Source: Hoplostethus atlanticus
Lineage: Eukaryota > Chordata > Actinopteri > Trachichthyiformes > Trachichthyidae
Assembly (NCBI GenBank): GCA_034670405.1
Contig: JAXDDX010000013.1
Coordinates: 5,037,001-5,101,000 of the forward strand
DNA length: 64,000 nucleotides
Direction of reading: 5' to 3'
Each line of letters opens with the position of its first letter. Positions within the stretch are counted from its first letter, which is position 1. The position numbers and the translations under genes are program-made. The notes beneath the pieces are model-generated. The model saw nothing but the letters and a program-made list of their open reading frames with translations. It ran no database searches and was not told the origin of the DNA. Of the stretch, positions 1 to 11,289 are shown piece by piece.

Positions 1-135
1 GAAAAACTTGTTGACTATGCATTTTCCGTCCTTTTGGTATAAAGCATCACAGATGGGCCGGGTTGTAACAGTTTACTGGCTGGGCATTGAAGTTCAAATG
101 TTTCAAACAATTACCTCTCGCTCCCATTTGGAGCC
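1..135 (+). mobile_element. TTAA-type inverted-repeat element, partial copy (family A)
   Basis: Shares CTTTTGGTATAAAGCATCAC and the later CTCTCGCT block with the copies at 14.3, 29.4 and 43.0 kb. The window begins inside it and its right terminus is not recognisable. Confidence 0.55.
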
Positions 136-784
136 ACCAATGCCAACTCTACTGTTACCTTGATCCTATGGGAGTTGACGTTTGTCTACCTCAATGAAGT
201 CCGTCAAAAGAGAAGGTGCTCGAGCTTGTCACGGGAGGAGCAGACTTAGCATGAAATGAACGCGCCTTCTTCATCTTGAGGCACCAGCAGTGAACCAAGC
301 AATCTCCTAATGCATCCCTGGGAGACGTGTCGGTCCTGACAGAGCCAACTGTATGCAGTAATGTATTCCTCGGTCCCCCGGCTTGCTCTGTGGCCCGGGA
401 ATCATTGGGGACCAGTCACTCAAATTACCCGCAGTAGTCACCTTGACCGTGCTGGCAGCAGAGCAACACAACATTGGTTGTGTTGTGATGCATCTGGATT
501 TGTGTTTGAGAATGTCTTCTACGTTTCTGACTGTAATTGATCTCAGTAGGATCTATAGTATACGCTGAACTATATGTCACAGCATATTTCATTATGAAAA
601 TATGAATGAATTGAGTCACAAATGACTATAAAATCATATTTATTTCATATACATGTAAATTATAACAATTTGCACTGCAAGGTCCATTAAAAGAGAAAAT
701 TAAAACAGTAGGCCTAAAGATGCATGGCGTGCACAAACGTGGGCAATCACAATGAAGATGACATATACATTTTTATGTATATGT

Positions 785-895
785 CACAGCAAGAAGGTTG
801 TAGGTTTGATTTCTGGTCCTTTCTGTGTTTCCTCCCACAGTCCAAAGACATGCAGGTCAGGTGGATTAGAGACTCTACATCACTGATATAAATGT
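785..895 (+). repeat. SINE/LINE-like fragment
   Basis: Contains TTTCCTCCCACAGTCCAAAG followed by ACATGCAGG, a block widely repeated in fish genomes as part of tRNA-derived SINEs. A related fragment lies at 32935-33065. Confidence 0.5.
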
Positions 896-2493
896 GTCTG
901 TCCAGGGTGTTTCCCTGTCTTCAACATACGTCCATATATTTTACATATGTGTGGAACAATTGGTATAAATATAAGAAATATATAGATTTATACAAATATA
1001 TATATGCAACATATATTCAAAGGGGGAAATATATTTTAATAAAAAAGGTGACTTTTTTACTATTTACATATATTGTGAAAATATATCTTAGTGTCAGTGT
1101 TTGCACTCTGCAAATCAATATGATTGTGAAAAAAATAAATTACATTTTTAAAAACATTAAACAGCCAGTGGTGGGGCAATCCTGGTGTTTCAAAATGTGT
1201 GACAACAGATTCAGATGGAAGTGAGAAGCACATCATTATTTAGCACAGAGGAACTGAGATCAGTGTCCAATAATACATCATTTAGAGAATGAAGGTTTCT
1301 TTAAAGATGATTATTATGTGATTTTTTTTGTCATGCAATTATGGGTTGGAAGATTTATGTACTGGAAATTCCCTTAATTCAGTGAAAACCTAAAATTACT
1401 TCAATGCCAGATTTTTATTGTAGGAGCTTAACTTTCCCCAAGAGTAAATTATCATCCACATGGTAACACATTGTCTTTCCCTTTGCATCCCAATCCCAAC
1501 CTTTGCTCCTCCCATAAAAGTGAGTAGTTGAAAGGCATTTCTCAAACCGTGATTGAATCTACTGCAATTACTAAATTGCAGTTAATGTTTAGAACAAGGG
1601 GTCCAAAGGTATTTAATTAATCCGAACATGTCAATGTCATGTCAATGTTTAATTAAGAGATTAAAGCCAGGAAACAACCGGACTTCCTTCAGATAAAACA
1701 AGAGCCCCCTTTCCCATCAAGATAGCAGGAAATCCCTCTGATGCATAGAAGCAATTATTTCTCCACTTCACCTCCTGGTAAACTTCCTTTAAGGTAACCA
1801 AAACCTAGAACTTATGATATTTACTTATTTAACACCTTCAAATCATAAGAATCTATCCAAAGAGCCAAAAAAATGTATTCACCTGTGGTGCCTCGCCTTA
1901 AGATCTATTTCTGAATTCATATTTTCTTAGCCTGTACACAAACTGACTCTAATCTAAAGTAAACTAAATGTAACTCAATCAAATTGGCATAAGGAAGTCA
2001 TTATTAGGAAAAGCACAGTACTCGTCTCATCACAGTCATACATGGAAATATTCTTCAGACATTGCCCCTAACTATTTCAGCGATTCCCCTTTAAGTTATG
2101 CATGCTGTATGTCTGTGAGCGATATGATAAAGGAGAAAATCCCCCTGTGGATTACCACGTGACAGAGATTCCCCCAGAGTATCCCAGCCACTCCCTGATA
2201 CATTAGCCTAGTTTCTGGAGGCATCCCTCCTGGACAGACTATCAGGAGCTACTACATACTGAGTTGGGAAAAAGTAATAATTTTTAGACATTAGATTACA
2301 TTATATTCACACCCCACTAATTATATTCTGATAAATTGCTCGTTATGGAAACCGTAATAGAGGCTTTGCAGTTGTACATTTGTGTCAACTGCTTCTGACA
2401 CCACCATAGAGGTCCATAGGAGAATTGACTGTGCATATATATATATGGCTAGATATATAACAACCAAGGTAAAAAAAAAAAGTCTGAAAATGA
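896..2493. other. AT-rich non-coding stretch
   Basis: Very AT-rich at 930-1170, then ordinary single-copy-looking DNA. Short ORFs only, none recognised. Nothing further seen. Confidence 0.6.
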
Positions 2494-2760
2494 TTGTTGT
2501 GGTCTCTACTCCAAAACACTCTGACGTGTTCCTCCGCACGCGCTACGCCTTCCCGGGGAAACTCCTCGCTGTCGGGTGAAAAGAAGCGGCTGGTGACTCC
2601 ACATGTATCGGAGGAGGAATGTGGTAGTCTACACCCTCCCCAGGCTGGCAGAGGGGGGGCGGAGCAACGACCGGGACTGCTTAGGTGGGCAAGGGGAATT
2701 GGCCATATAAATTGGGGAGAAAAAGGGGAAAAATTCCCAAAAAAAAACCAAAACACCCAC
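2494..2760 (+). mobile_element. SINE-like element
   Basis: GC-rich island in AT-rich DNA. It contains GTGACTCCACATGTATCGGA, a GGTAGTCTACACCCTCCCC block and a GGGGAGAAAAAGGGGAAAAA tail ending in an A run. This matches a short interspersed element pattern common in teleosts. The overlapping ORFs on both strands are artefacts of it. Confidence 0.6.
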
Positions 2761-2819
2761 AGTCGTGTCTTTCCTGGGAAAAATCCTCTGGCGCGATGTG
2801 ATTTGTGTTTGTTTAGTTA

Positions 2820-2950
2820 GCATGAGCAGCGGTAGCCAACATGCCTGAACAAAGAAAATTCCACCACCTACAGAAACTCAAACATCATCAACAGAAAATC
2901 CAAGTACTGGCCACACTGTTTGATTGGCAAGTGATCTCTGGGAAGTGCAA
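2820..2950 (+). repeat. Dispersed repeat, family D, copy 1
   Basis: Shares CATCAACAGAAAATCC and ACTGTTTGATTGGCAAGTGA with copies at 48.4 kb (+), 50.5 kb (-) and 58.6 kb (-). Class not determined. Confidence 0.6.
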
Positions 2951-3654
2951 TGCATAAACAACACAGCAATTAACGCCTAGCACCAAAGATGGAGACTATA
3001 TAAAAAATGAGGATCATGAGGATTACCACTAATGATATATTGAATGAAACTCACTATAATACATGTGGCCTGTACAAATCACAAAACTTGTGATTGTTTA
3101 TTCTAGGATTATGAGATTATGTAAGAGTAACATGCTACTATGGTTCTTCCAAGAATGTGTGTTTTTTCTGTGATGTTGAGGTCCAGAGGGACCAGGCCTC
3201 CTCAGGGAGTTGAGGCAATTTTCATGCCAGACTCTTGTAAGTGGTCTAGAGCTCTACAGTTTAAAAATCACTTTCAACACGTTAATATAATATAATGATG
3301 AAACGAAACCATTTCTTAGCTCCTTTGAGGGTTCTTTGACTTATCCTTGTGGGCGAAACCCTATGGGTATTAGGCAGTACTTGGATGATAAAATGTAAAG
3401 TGAGTGAGTGCATGTTGGCTTTCCTTGTACCACTCACAGCCAAGAATCACTCCATTTTGTAGGGAGCCATTGACCACTGTGACTAATACCTAATAGCACT
3501 TGATGTCTCCAAATTCATTGTTTCTCACCAATGGATTTGAAGCCTAGGCCTTACAATAATACACTGAGTAGATTAAGTAACAGATAGATAGCCGCAAGGA
3601 GATGTTCTTCTATATGATGAAGCAACATTGATAATAGACACAGTGCTGCTATAA

Positions 3655-3780
3655 TAATGGAATGATAATAATCTTTATTTATATAGAATTTTTCAGTTAC
3701 AAAACAATTTAACAATGGGTTAAAAATGCATGAAATCAAAAGCAAAATCAAGGCAAGAAAAGCAAGGCAATAATCATAAA
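3655..3780 (-). repeat. LINE 3' tail-like fragment
   Basis: AATAATCTTTATTTATATAG is the reverse complement of the CTATATAAATAAA-type 3' tails of fish LINEs; A/G-rich sequence follows. Confidence 0.4.
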
Positions 3781-4089
3781 AGGGAAATCAAAGACAATAA
3801 AAAATGATTTAAAAGATGATACAGATTTAGCAACCTGAGCTCCTCAGGCTGGTCAATCCAAACTGATTGATAAAGAACCAATTGCATCTTGTTTTTAATC
3901 TAGACTTTGGAACAGCCAATAGGAACCTTCTGTTTGACTTTGGAACAGACAATAGGATGTAGGTTGTAACCCAGCTCATAAAGGGGCTAAACCTGACCTC
4001 AAGATTAGAAACACACTACAACACACAGAGTTTCATTTCTGTACTACATTAACATTTCCTCTCATCAGTTATTAGTCTACAATTCCTCT

Positions 4090-4480
4090 GTGCAGTAATA
4101 ATGGCCATTGAAGTGACGTCTACAAACTGGAGCATTACACTGTGTGTTTTTTTAAGTCCTACGATGACGCTGACTGAACTGCTGTTTGCTGTGATGCCCC
4201 ACATCAGATCTGGATGTCCCACCCAAATGAACTTTTATGCACTCTGTATACGCTGCTTGCCCAAACTCGGCATCTATTGCATGCCCGACCATCCTGGTAG
4301 GGGGATCCCTCTCTGAGTAGCTCCTCCCAAGGTTTCTTTTCCTTGTCTTCTGTGAGGGTCCAAGGCTGGGGGATGTCGTGTACTAACCATTTCTTGTTTT
4401 CACACTTTGGGCACTGTGAAGCCCTTTGAGACTGTAATGGTGTTAAGGGCTATACTAATGAAATGTGATTTGATTTGATG
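4090..4480 (+). mobile_element. L2-like LINE 3' end
   Basis: Contains CTCCTCCCAAGGTTTCTTTT, TGTGAGGGTCCAAGGCTGGG and AAGCCCTTTGAGACTGTAAT, then GGGCTATACTAATGAAA and a GATTTGATTTGAT tail. This order is typical of the 3' end of L2/Maui-type fish LINEs. The ORF at 4101-4316 lies in it. Confidence 0.6.
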
Positions 4481-4488
4481 TGATTCTG

Positions 4489-4785
4489 TAGTTTTAGTTC
4501 TACGCACATTTCTCGGAGGCAGAAAGAGAGGAGGAAGCTAATATTATGAAGCTTAGAGCTCTTGCTACTCACTGAAAAAGTGCAATCTAGCTATACTAAG
4601 TTATCTAGGGAGGCTAATTAGCCTAGCTGACCTTCCGAGTTCAAACTAGTTATCTATCTAGCTAGCTAACCTGCTAATCTGCTAACTGTGGCTCTTTGAC
4701 TCCGCCCATTAAGGGTTAACTCAACCAATGAGATTATTTCTGGCCCAAGAGCAGCTCTGCCTCCAATAAATATAACTAAAACTCC
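4489..4785. mobile_element. Inverted-repeat element, family E, copy 1
   Basis: Ends share GTAGTTTTAGTTCTAC and a CTCCGCCC...AACTCAACCAATGAGATTA block. The interior (AGCTGACCTTC, GCTAGCTAAC, TAATATTATGAAGC) is the reverse complement of the interior of the copy at 21.9-22.4 kb. Confidence 0.6.
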
Positions 4786-5157
4786 CATCTGCCATTTTAT
4801 GGTTTGTTTCTTTGAAGCCAATGTGACATTTGTCAGGTGAATTTGACATTTACTGCCATGTATGGCTATACAACTGTGAGTGTTATTACCACGTGAGTCT
4901 ATCAACCCACGGTGGATGGAGGTGACCTCAACAGAGATACTATGGAGCAGGTTGGTCTGGGCCTGAGCCAGAATCCATGGAGAGGTCCTACAGTAGTATA
5001 ATACCAGCCATGGCACATAGTCTGGATAGAACAGGAGACAAGTGGTGCCAAGACATTTACAAGAGAACAAGTCTGACATTTTAAAACCACACCACAACAT
5101 GTGTGCACATGACCAAGAGAAAAAGAAGCAGCAAACAAGCAAGACTGGCCCGGTCTG

Positions 5158-5160
<3 letters not shown>

Positions 5161-5203
<43 letters not shown>

Positions 5204-5228
5204 CTATCTATCTATCTATCTATCTATC
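5161..5228. repeat. Compound (GT)n (TATC)n microsatellite
   Basis: GT run of about 20 units followed directly by seven TATC units. Confidence 0.95.
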
Positions 5229-5514
5229 GGAAATGAGGCAGCCCCAAACTGCCTGATCAAAATTCCTTTGAGGCTGACAGATGCTGCCAAAGTCAAGATT
5301 TGGGTGTGAGTCAGGGACTGAATCCATCCAAGTGAGCAAAATACACTATGAGGGCATGAATAAAAGATATTAAAAATGGAAAGGTTGTCATGTAATCTTT
5401 CTTATAATTAGTTGTAGTAATCATATAACTGTAATACTATACAATAATCAAATGAATGAGAATAGGAATGTGTTTTCATATAATTTTTCAGGATTTTGTT
5501 GGGGGTAAGAGTGT

Positions 5515-5790
5515 AATTATCACACCAGTAGACAGAACCAGGGATGTGCTGGAGAGTATACCCACCTAAACCCAGTTTACCTAGCTTTTAAGTAGCTGAC
5601 CTTATTTTAGAATAGGTGTGATGGGTCACCCTGCCTTAAAGAGCTGCTAATCCTAAAAGAATTTCATTAGTCTGTGTTTTAATGGAGAGTTTTAGTGTCC
5701 CGTGGTGGTCTTAATGCTGTTTCTGAGGCTTTTCCACCCTGATGTTACATGAGGACAGATTCTTTAAATTAATGTTTTATGTAAATATAA
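5515..5790 (+). mobile_element. hAT-like MITE fragment, family B, copy 1
   Basis: Shares TCACCCTGCCTTAAAGAGCT, AATGGAGAGTTTTAGTGTCC and GAGGCTTTTCCACCC with the complete copy at 16651-17127. Confidence 0.6.
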
Positions 5791-5889
5791 TTTGTGTTTC
5801 TGTTCGTGGCCTTGTGATGTTTACCCACTGGAGATCATAGTTTGCCTTATTCATCACTATTGGTCATCCAGTAACACCCGCCCCCGCAA

Positions 5890-6261
5890 GTTCTATTCAA
5901 AGGATAATTTCTGAATGAATCTTTAGAAATTGCCCATCTGGACGAGGTCGGGATGCAAATTTGTGCAATTGTTCATGTCATCTCGTTTTTCCTCGAGCAG
6001 CTCCCCCGGGCATTCCATGGGAAAAGAAACTTTCCTTCGGCCCTGGGAGAAATCCAGCTATTTTAGGAATAGACGTCACTGGTTTGTGCTCCAGTCGGAG
6101 AACTCTCCCTATTTCCATCCCTTTTACTTGTTGCACAGCGCAGGAGTGTTTACCTTCCATACAGACTTTACAACCGAAAAACCATGTTTAAATCCTCGCT
6201 TCCCTGAAACCGAGCGCATTCCTGCTGACATTTTCAACGTTTTTCAACGGAAGAAACGCAA

Positions 6262-6292
<31 letters not shown>

Positions 6293-6540
6293 TCACTAAG
6301 CGTTCCATGCGCGCTGCACGATGCAGCATGGGTCCGACGAACAGAGCCGAAGCCGAGAGCGCGCTGCTGTGAAAGTCATGATCGGTGCCGCGGACCGGAG
6401 CTCAGTCGTGCACAACTTGTGGAACAGAAAAGCGGCGTTGGCCGGGAACGTCAGCGGGGGTTTGGTCAGCGCGGCGGCGGCGTGACATTGCAGAGCCTCC
6501 CTCCTCTGTGTCGGGGATGGAAGGAAACCCCGGGCCACAG
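5890..6540 (+). other. kcna6: Probable kcna6 non-coding first exon and promoter-proximal region
   Basis: GC- and CpG-rich sequence, densest at 6296-6540, unlike the AT-rich flanks. It ends in a good 5' splice site, CACAG|GTAACG at 6540/6541. An (AAC)n run lies at 6261-6292. No TATA box was recognised, so the 5' limit is a guess. Mammalian KCNA genes commonly have non-coding first exons; the assignment here rests on position, CpG content and the donor site. Confidence 0.55.
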
Positions 6541-6998
6541 GTAACGCATTCGTTCAGATCAGCATAAACGTAACAATAATTCAATATTTGTTAAAATATT
6601 ATATTTGTTCCCGTTGATAATGGTTGCAATTTCACGCGCAGCAGTTAAATGTCCACGTTTCCAAATGCAACATCAACCTAAATTGTTCACAGACCTTGAA
6701 AAAGTGATGTTTATCGTTCATGTTATGTGTAAATTAGTTGACATATCATATTTACATATCATAACAACCACTCAAACGATAACCTTGGACCATTCCTACG
6801 TTGAGGACAACAGGTATTACGCACGACAGCTTGAAACAAAGTAGCCACATTTTTGTGCAGCTTTTTCCTTAATATTTAACCACTGAAACGAATAATACAA
6901 CGCCTTTATTCATAACTAGGCGAATCATATTCATGCAGAGCATGTGTGTGTGTCTGTGTGTGTGTCTGTGTGCGTGCGTGCGTGTGTTTTCTCCTCAG
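6541..6998 (+). other. kcna6: Predicted kcna6 5' UTR intron
   Basis: Runs from donor GTAACG at 6541 to acceptor TTTTCTCCTCAG ending at 6998. The interior is AT-rich with a GT-rich microsatellite just before the acceptor, in contrast to the GC-rich exons on each side. The intron is about 458 bp. Its position, between a CpG-rich exon and the exon holding the CDS, mirrors the predicted kcna1 intron. Confidence 0.5.
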
Positions 6999-7352
6999 TG
7001 AGAGAGCGTCTACACACGTCAGCTTGGGGAGGGCATTGCTGCTTAAAATGCAGTGAATGTGACAGCCGATAGTCCAGACTAGCAGCGTGTGGAAGGTAAA
7101 GGAGGAGAAAAAAATGCCAACAAAACCAACACGCCCGCAGACGTGACAACCGACGAAGACACAGAGACGCGGAGAGGGGGGGACGGAAACCGGGCCACGA
7201 GGGACTGGGGAATCGTTGGTTTCCAAATAGCGCGGAAAAAATACGCACGGTGTTGGAGAGAGTGAGAGAAAGAGAGGGAGCGAGAGAGAGGGGGGGGACA
7301 CTAGCAGAGGGACTGAGGTGCGGGAACCGTCGCCCTTTTTTGGGGGAGAAAG
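6999..7352 (+). promoter_or_regulatory. kcna6: kcna6 5' leader in coding exon, with short upstream ORFs
   Basis: Purine-rich leader between the predicted acceptor and the kcna6 ATG. It holds three upstream ATGs: 7048 (ATG CAG TGA), 7057 (ATG immediately followed by TGA) and 7114 (10 codons ending in TGA at about 7144). None overlaps the main ORF. Such uORFs, particularly AUG-stop elements, often lower main-ORF translation; that effect is inferred here. Confidence 0.5.
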
Positions 7353-8789
7353 ATGACCGTAGTGCCCGGAGAGAACCTGGATGAGACTGTGGCACTGGCA
7401 GCCCTGTCCCATGATGTCTACGACCCGGAGAGAGCCGACCAGGAGTGCTGCGAGAGGGTGGTCATCAACATCTCCGGGCTGCGCTTCGAGACGCAGCTGA
7501 AGACCCTCGCGCAGTTCCCCGCCACCTTGCTGGGAGACCCGCGGAAGAGGATGCGCTTCTTCGACCCGCTGAGGAACGAGTACTTCTTCGACCGGAACCG
7601 ACCCAGCTTCGACGCCATCCTCTACTACTACCAGTCCGGCGGCAGGCTCAGGAGACCCGTCAACGTGCCGGTGGACATATTCATGGAGGAGATCAAATTT
7701 TACGAACTGGGCGACGAAGTCATCGAGAATTACAAGGAGGACGAGGGGTTCATCAAGGACGAAGTGCGCCCGTTGCCGGACAACGAGTTCCAGCGGCAGG
7801 TTTGGCTTCTGTTCGAGTACCCGGAGAGCTCGGGACCCGCCAGGGGGATCGCGATAGTTTCAGTCCTGGTTATCCTCATATCCATTGTCATTTTTTGCTT
7901 GGAGACTTTACCCGAATTCCGGGAGGAAGGCAAAACGTACGACGACCACCTCGCGCTGAACGGCACCGCGCGTGCCAAGAGGTCGAACCCGTTCACGGAC
8001 CCGTTCTTCATCGTGGAGACGCTCTGCATCATCTGGTTCTCCTTCGAGCTCCTGGTCAGGTTCCTCGCCTGCCCGAGCAAGCCCGCCTTCTTCAAAAACA
8101 TCATGAACACCATCGACATTGTGGCGATCATGCCTTATTTTATCACGCTGGGTTTGGAGTTAGCCGAGCACCAGGGGAACGGCCAGCAGGCCATGTCTCT
8201 GGCCATCCTGAGGGTCATCCGCCTGGTCAGGGTGTTCCGGATCTTCAAGCTGTCCCGGCACTCAAAGGGTCTCCAGATCCTCGGGAAGACCCTCCAAGCC
8301 AGCATGAGGGAGTTGGGACTGTTGATATTCTTTCTTTTCATAGGGGTCATCTTGTTTTCCAGCGCCGTGTACTTCGCGGAGACCGACGACCCGGATTCGG
8401 GCTTCAGCAGCATCCCCGACGCCTTCTGGTGGGCGGTGGTATCCATGACCACGGTGGGCTACGGGGACATGTGTCCGGTCACCATCGGGGGTAAAATCGT
8501 CGGCTCGCTGTGCGCCATAGCTGGGGTGCTCACCATTGCGCTCCCGGTCCCCGTGATCGTCTCCAACTTCAACTACTTCTACCACCGGGAGACGGAGCAC
8601 GAGGAGCAGTTCGAGTACACGCACGTCACCTGCGGCCAGCAGCAGCCGACGTTCGGCGAGTTCAAGAAGAGCAACAGCAAACTGTCGCTGTCCAAATCAG
8701 ACTACCTGGACAGCGAAGACGCGGACTCCATCAAATACACCAACTGCAGCCCGCATAAAGCGTACACCGGGAAGCTCACCGATGTATGA
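7353..8789 (+). CDS. kcna6: Kv1.6-like Shaker voltage-gated K+ channel subunit
   Basis: Intact single-exon ORF of 478 aa. As a Kv1 alpha subunit it should form tetrameric delayed-rectifier K+ channels in neuronal membranes. Visible domains: T1 tetramerisation domain about 34-130 (starts [19 protein letters not shown]); S1 about 165-185; S1-S2 loop with an N-glycosylation sequon NGT at 203-205; S2 about 215-239; S3 about 247-267; S4 about 283-303 with the [13 protein letters not shown] ladder; S5 about 319-341; pore helix and filter TVGYGD at 367-372; S6 about 382-408 with PVP at 398-400; C-terminal TDV PDZ ligand. Kv1.6 is chosen over other Kv1 members by [13 protein letters not shown] in S1, [11 protein letters not shown] after S4, YTHVTCGQ in the tail and a near-terminal SPHKAY (human TPHRAY). 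It is shorter than human KCNA6 (about 529 aa), mainly in the N-terminus and S1-S2 loop. The first ATG gives MTVV as in other Kv1s and has A at -3. Odd: residue 374, after GYGDM, is Cys, not Tyr. Confidence 0.93.
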   Translation: MTVVPGENLDETVALAALSHDVYDPERADQECCERVVINISGLRFETQLKTLAQFPATLLGDPRKRMRFFDPLRNEYFFDRNRPSFDAILYYYQSGGRLRRPVNVPVDIFMEEIKFYELGDEVIENYKEDEGFIKDEVRPLPDNEFQRQVWLLFEYPESSGPARGIAIVSVLVILISIVIFCLETLPEFREEGKTYDDHLALNGTARAKRSNPFTDPFFIVETLCIIWFSFELLVRFLACPSKPAFFKNIMNTIDIVAIMPYFITLGLELAEHQGNGQQAMSLAILRVIRLVRVFRIFKLSRHSKGLQILGKTLQASMRELGLLIFFLFIGVILFSSAVYFAETDDPDSGFSSIPDAFWWAVVSMTTVGYGDMCPVTIGGKIVGSLCAIAGVLTIALPVPVIVSNFNYFYHRETEHEEQFEYTHVTCGQQQPTFGEFKKSNSKLSLSKSDYLDSEDADSIKYTNCSPHKAYTGKLTDV

Positions 8790-9480
8790 GTGCCGCGTTA
8801 CGCATCGGCGGTGCGCTGAGAAACGCGCGTTTCTTTCAGTGAGTTACATCCCCATAACTGCGCTCTGGCTTGAGTAGACTGGCAAGCTCTTATTTCTGGC
8901 ATCGCTACATGCAAAATGACTTATTTAGTAGAATATCATAACGACAGGTGAATTTAAGGGTATTCGCACCCCCCCCCCTCCGAAAAGTCTTCCATTACAC
9001 GCATCATTGTTGGTGATGAGGGGTTGAAAAATGAAAACAGATTAAAATGTTTATCAGCCTAGACAGTTGTAGCACTTTATTAACGTACTCTTAGTAATGC
9101 GCAATTTATTGCCCTAATCAGGGTTACAAAGTTTACATTTGCTTTACTCTCTGTTTGAAGTAGAGATAACATACATAGGACCAATTTATCTAAATTTACA
9201 GAATGATGCACAAGGCACATGGTGGCAGTGTTATTGTGGCCCCTCAGTGGTTGGACGCACACCTGTTATTTCACTCCCCCCCATGTATTTTCCATCCAGG
9301 CTGGCACCGCCGGGTCTCCAGCAGTCAGCTCTGTGGTGGTTTAGAGGAAGGACCCCAGTGTTGATCTGTCACAGCTCCCAGATCAGAGTTAAGCATGAGA
9401 ATCAGTCACAACGAGCACCAAACCTAAAGCAAAACGCTCATAACTTTGCAGATTTTAGTTTTATCAAAATAAAATATTAT
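8790..9480 (+). other. kcna6: kcna6 proximal 3' UTR, possible early poly(A) site
   Basis: Sequence after the kcna6 stop. A poly(C) run lies near 8970. The first AATAAA seen on this strand is at 9468-9473, inside an AT-rich tract. It may serve as a proximal poly(A) signal, but no cleavage site can be fixed from sequence alone. Confidence 0.35.
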
Positions 9481-9499
9481 TATTGGCTAAAAGCCTTAT

Positions 9500-11030
9500 G
9501 GGCATTAAACTAAACAAAAATCAACCTCATCACTATTAAGGTAAAAAATCTCCTTTTATTGAAACGTGCAGTTTAAGATTTTGTATTTATAAAAAAAAAG
9601 AAAAATCATAAGGTGTGAGCCTATATGTAAACGCCATTATGAAAGCAGACTCAGCAATTCCAAAACAAGAGCGCCACTGTGTGGATAAAAAGGGGTCCTG
9701 CAGACTTCTAAGGATGCAGTTTCTATAGCAACCTTCCAGACTTTTCTGTATTGTCTGCCACTGGAATAAGAGGACACAGGCCTAACTTGTAAAGAAAAGG
9801 CTCCGGCGAAGCCATGATCCTCCATGTTGTAGAAGCCTTCCATGTTGCTTTATTTCATCAACTTAAATGAATATAGCATTTACACCGTAGACAGTGATGA
9901 GATAAAGCAATGTATATACTCATGTCTTAGGTCTATTATCCATGCACCTTAGCTATAAACAGTGAACATGACTTATATAAATGGCCCTGGCAGAAGAAAT
10001 TCACCCAAATTAAAACTAACATAGCAAACCAACGAATTGATAAGCTTAGGTGAGCTTTCCCCCATGTTAAGGCACCCACTGTCTAAAAGCTGTCAAATGG
10101 AAATTCATGGCACAATAAAATAGGTCACCTATTTGAGGTCACGCAGCCATAATTAGCCTGCCGTTATAGCACCTTACTCATACGGACTCCAAGGACATCG
10201 CTCTCAATCACCCGGCGAAAAAGGGGGAATTTCACGATTGATGGAGTAATAGTCCCGACAGACGTTTCACTGTGAGGTGAAGATCACCTATTCACCATCC
10301 CTGCTGGTTGGATTAATAGCAGAGGGCCCCTTGCTGATAGATAGTAGACCTGAAGCTGATGGATGGGAGTAACTGCTCAGACCTCTGGCCTGGCCATCGC
10401 GGCGGACAGACGACCCTTCGACTCTAGGACTGAAATGACCATTGGAATCATATTAACGGAGACTGATCGCCTTGCGGGCGCTCTCACACTGAGGTGAGTG
10501 GTGTTAATGCTGCACGAAGCACCTCCAGGCCACCAATATGAAGCTTACTCATTCCAACACATGGTCTTATTCCAGTCACATTTATAGTTATTCCGTCTAA
10601 AGGAGGATGGTAATCTAGTCTTAATGCACAGACAGGGGGATGCATTGCGATGTTGCTGTGCAGTACAAGTCAGCTGGTACATTTTGTAGTCAGTGTCTGA
10701 ATCCAACCTTTGTGTGCAATGAGTCACACATAGGAGCAGTACCGTGTTTGAGCTGCTAGGTGGCAGTGTCTGCTGCCGGAATGGTGTGCCAATAGTTGAT
10801 TGCAGCTGTTTGAGTCTCTGATAGAGCAGCTGGATGCTATTCATTCTGTTCAGCCATATTCTCTCTCATCCTCCCTGTGACTTCAGAGTTGGAGCCCTGG
10901 TATTGGCTATCAGACCGGCTTCATCGCCATAAAGCACCAGCATTTAGCACATCTGATTAAGCAGACATTCAACCACAGCTGCATTCATATGAAACACATC
11001 TGATAAAGAGCAAAGAGCAAAGAACAATGA
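9500..11030. other. Intergenic, repeat-poor; candidate conserved region at 10100-10520
   Basis: No gene recognised. 10100-10520 lacks known repeats and has higher GC and homeobox-like TAATTA cores (near 10150), so it is a plausible regulatory segment of the kcna6-kcna1 interval. Conservation cannot be tested here. Confidence 0.3.
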
Positions 11031-11034
11031 GCGA

Positions 11035-11085
11035 GATGAGATAAGATAAACTTTATTGTTCCTGTGGGGAAATGTGTCTTGGATC
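11035..11085 (-). repeat. LINE 3' tail-like fragment
   Basis: GATAAGATAAACTTTATTGT followed by CCTGTGGGGAAAT resembles the ACTTTATTGATCCC...GGGAAATT 3' tail at 53.9 kb. Confidence 0.45.
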
Positions 11086-11289
11086 ACTGCTCCACTGCTC
11101 CCTTTGTATCTCAGGGATTTTTTTTAATGGCGGTACAGGATTCAGCCAATCAGCAGCTTGTTTTTTTTCTCCAGGCAGAAGAGTGTGAGCCATGGTAGAT
11201 ACACACATCTACCATGGCTGCAGTTGCACGCTGTAAAATCATCATCTCAAATCTGAAGCAGAAGATGCGACAGTAACAAGCGGTGCGCT

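Noticed and set aside
4666-5142. 158-codon minus-strand frame
   Set aside because: No domain recognised and partly within the family E element.
6259-6292. (AAC)n run considered as an Asn-rich coding repeat
   Set aside because: Lies in the predicted non-coding leader; no protein context.
5930-6544. 204-codon plus-strand open frame upstream of kcna6
   Set aside because: It is the GC-rich leader exon read through, with an Asn run from the (AAC)n tract; no recognisable protein, and it reads through the predicted donor at 6541.
7445-8494. 349-codon second frame inside kcna6
   Set aside because: Arises because GC-rich third positions remove stops in the +1 frame; Arg/Gly/His-rich and without domain. 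Same for the minus-strand frames in both channel genes.
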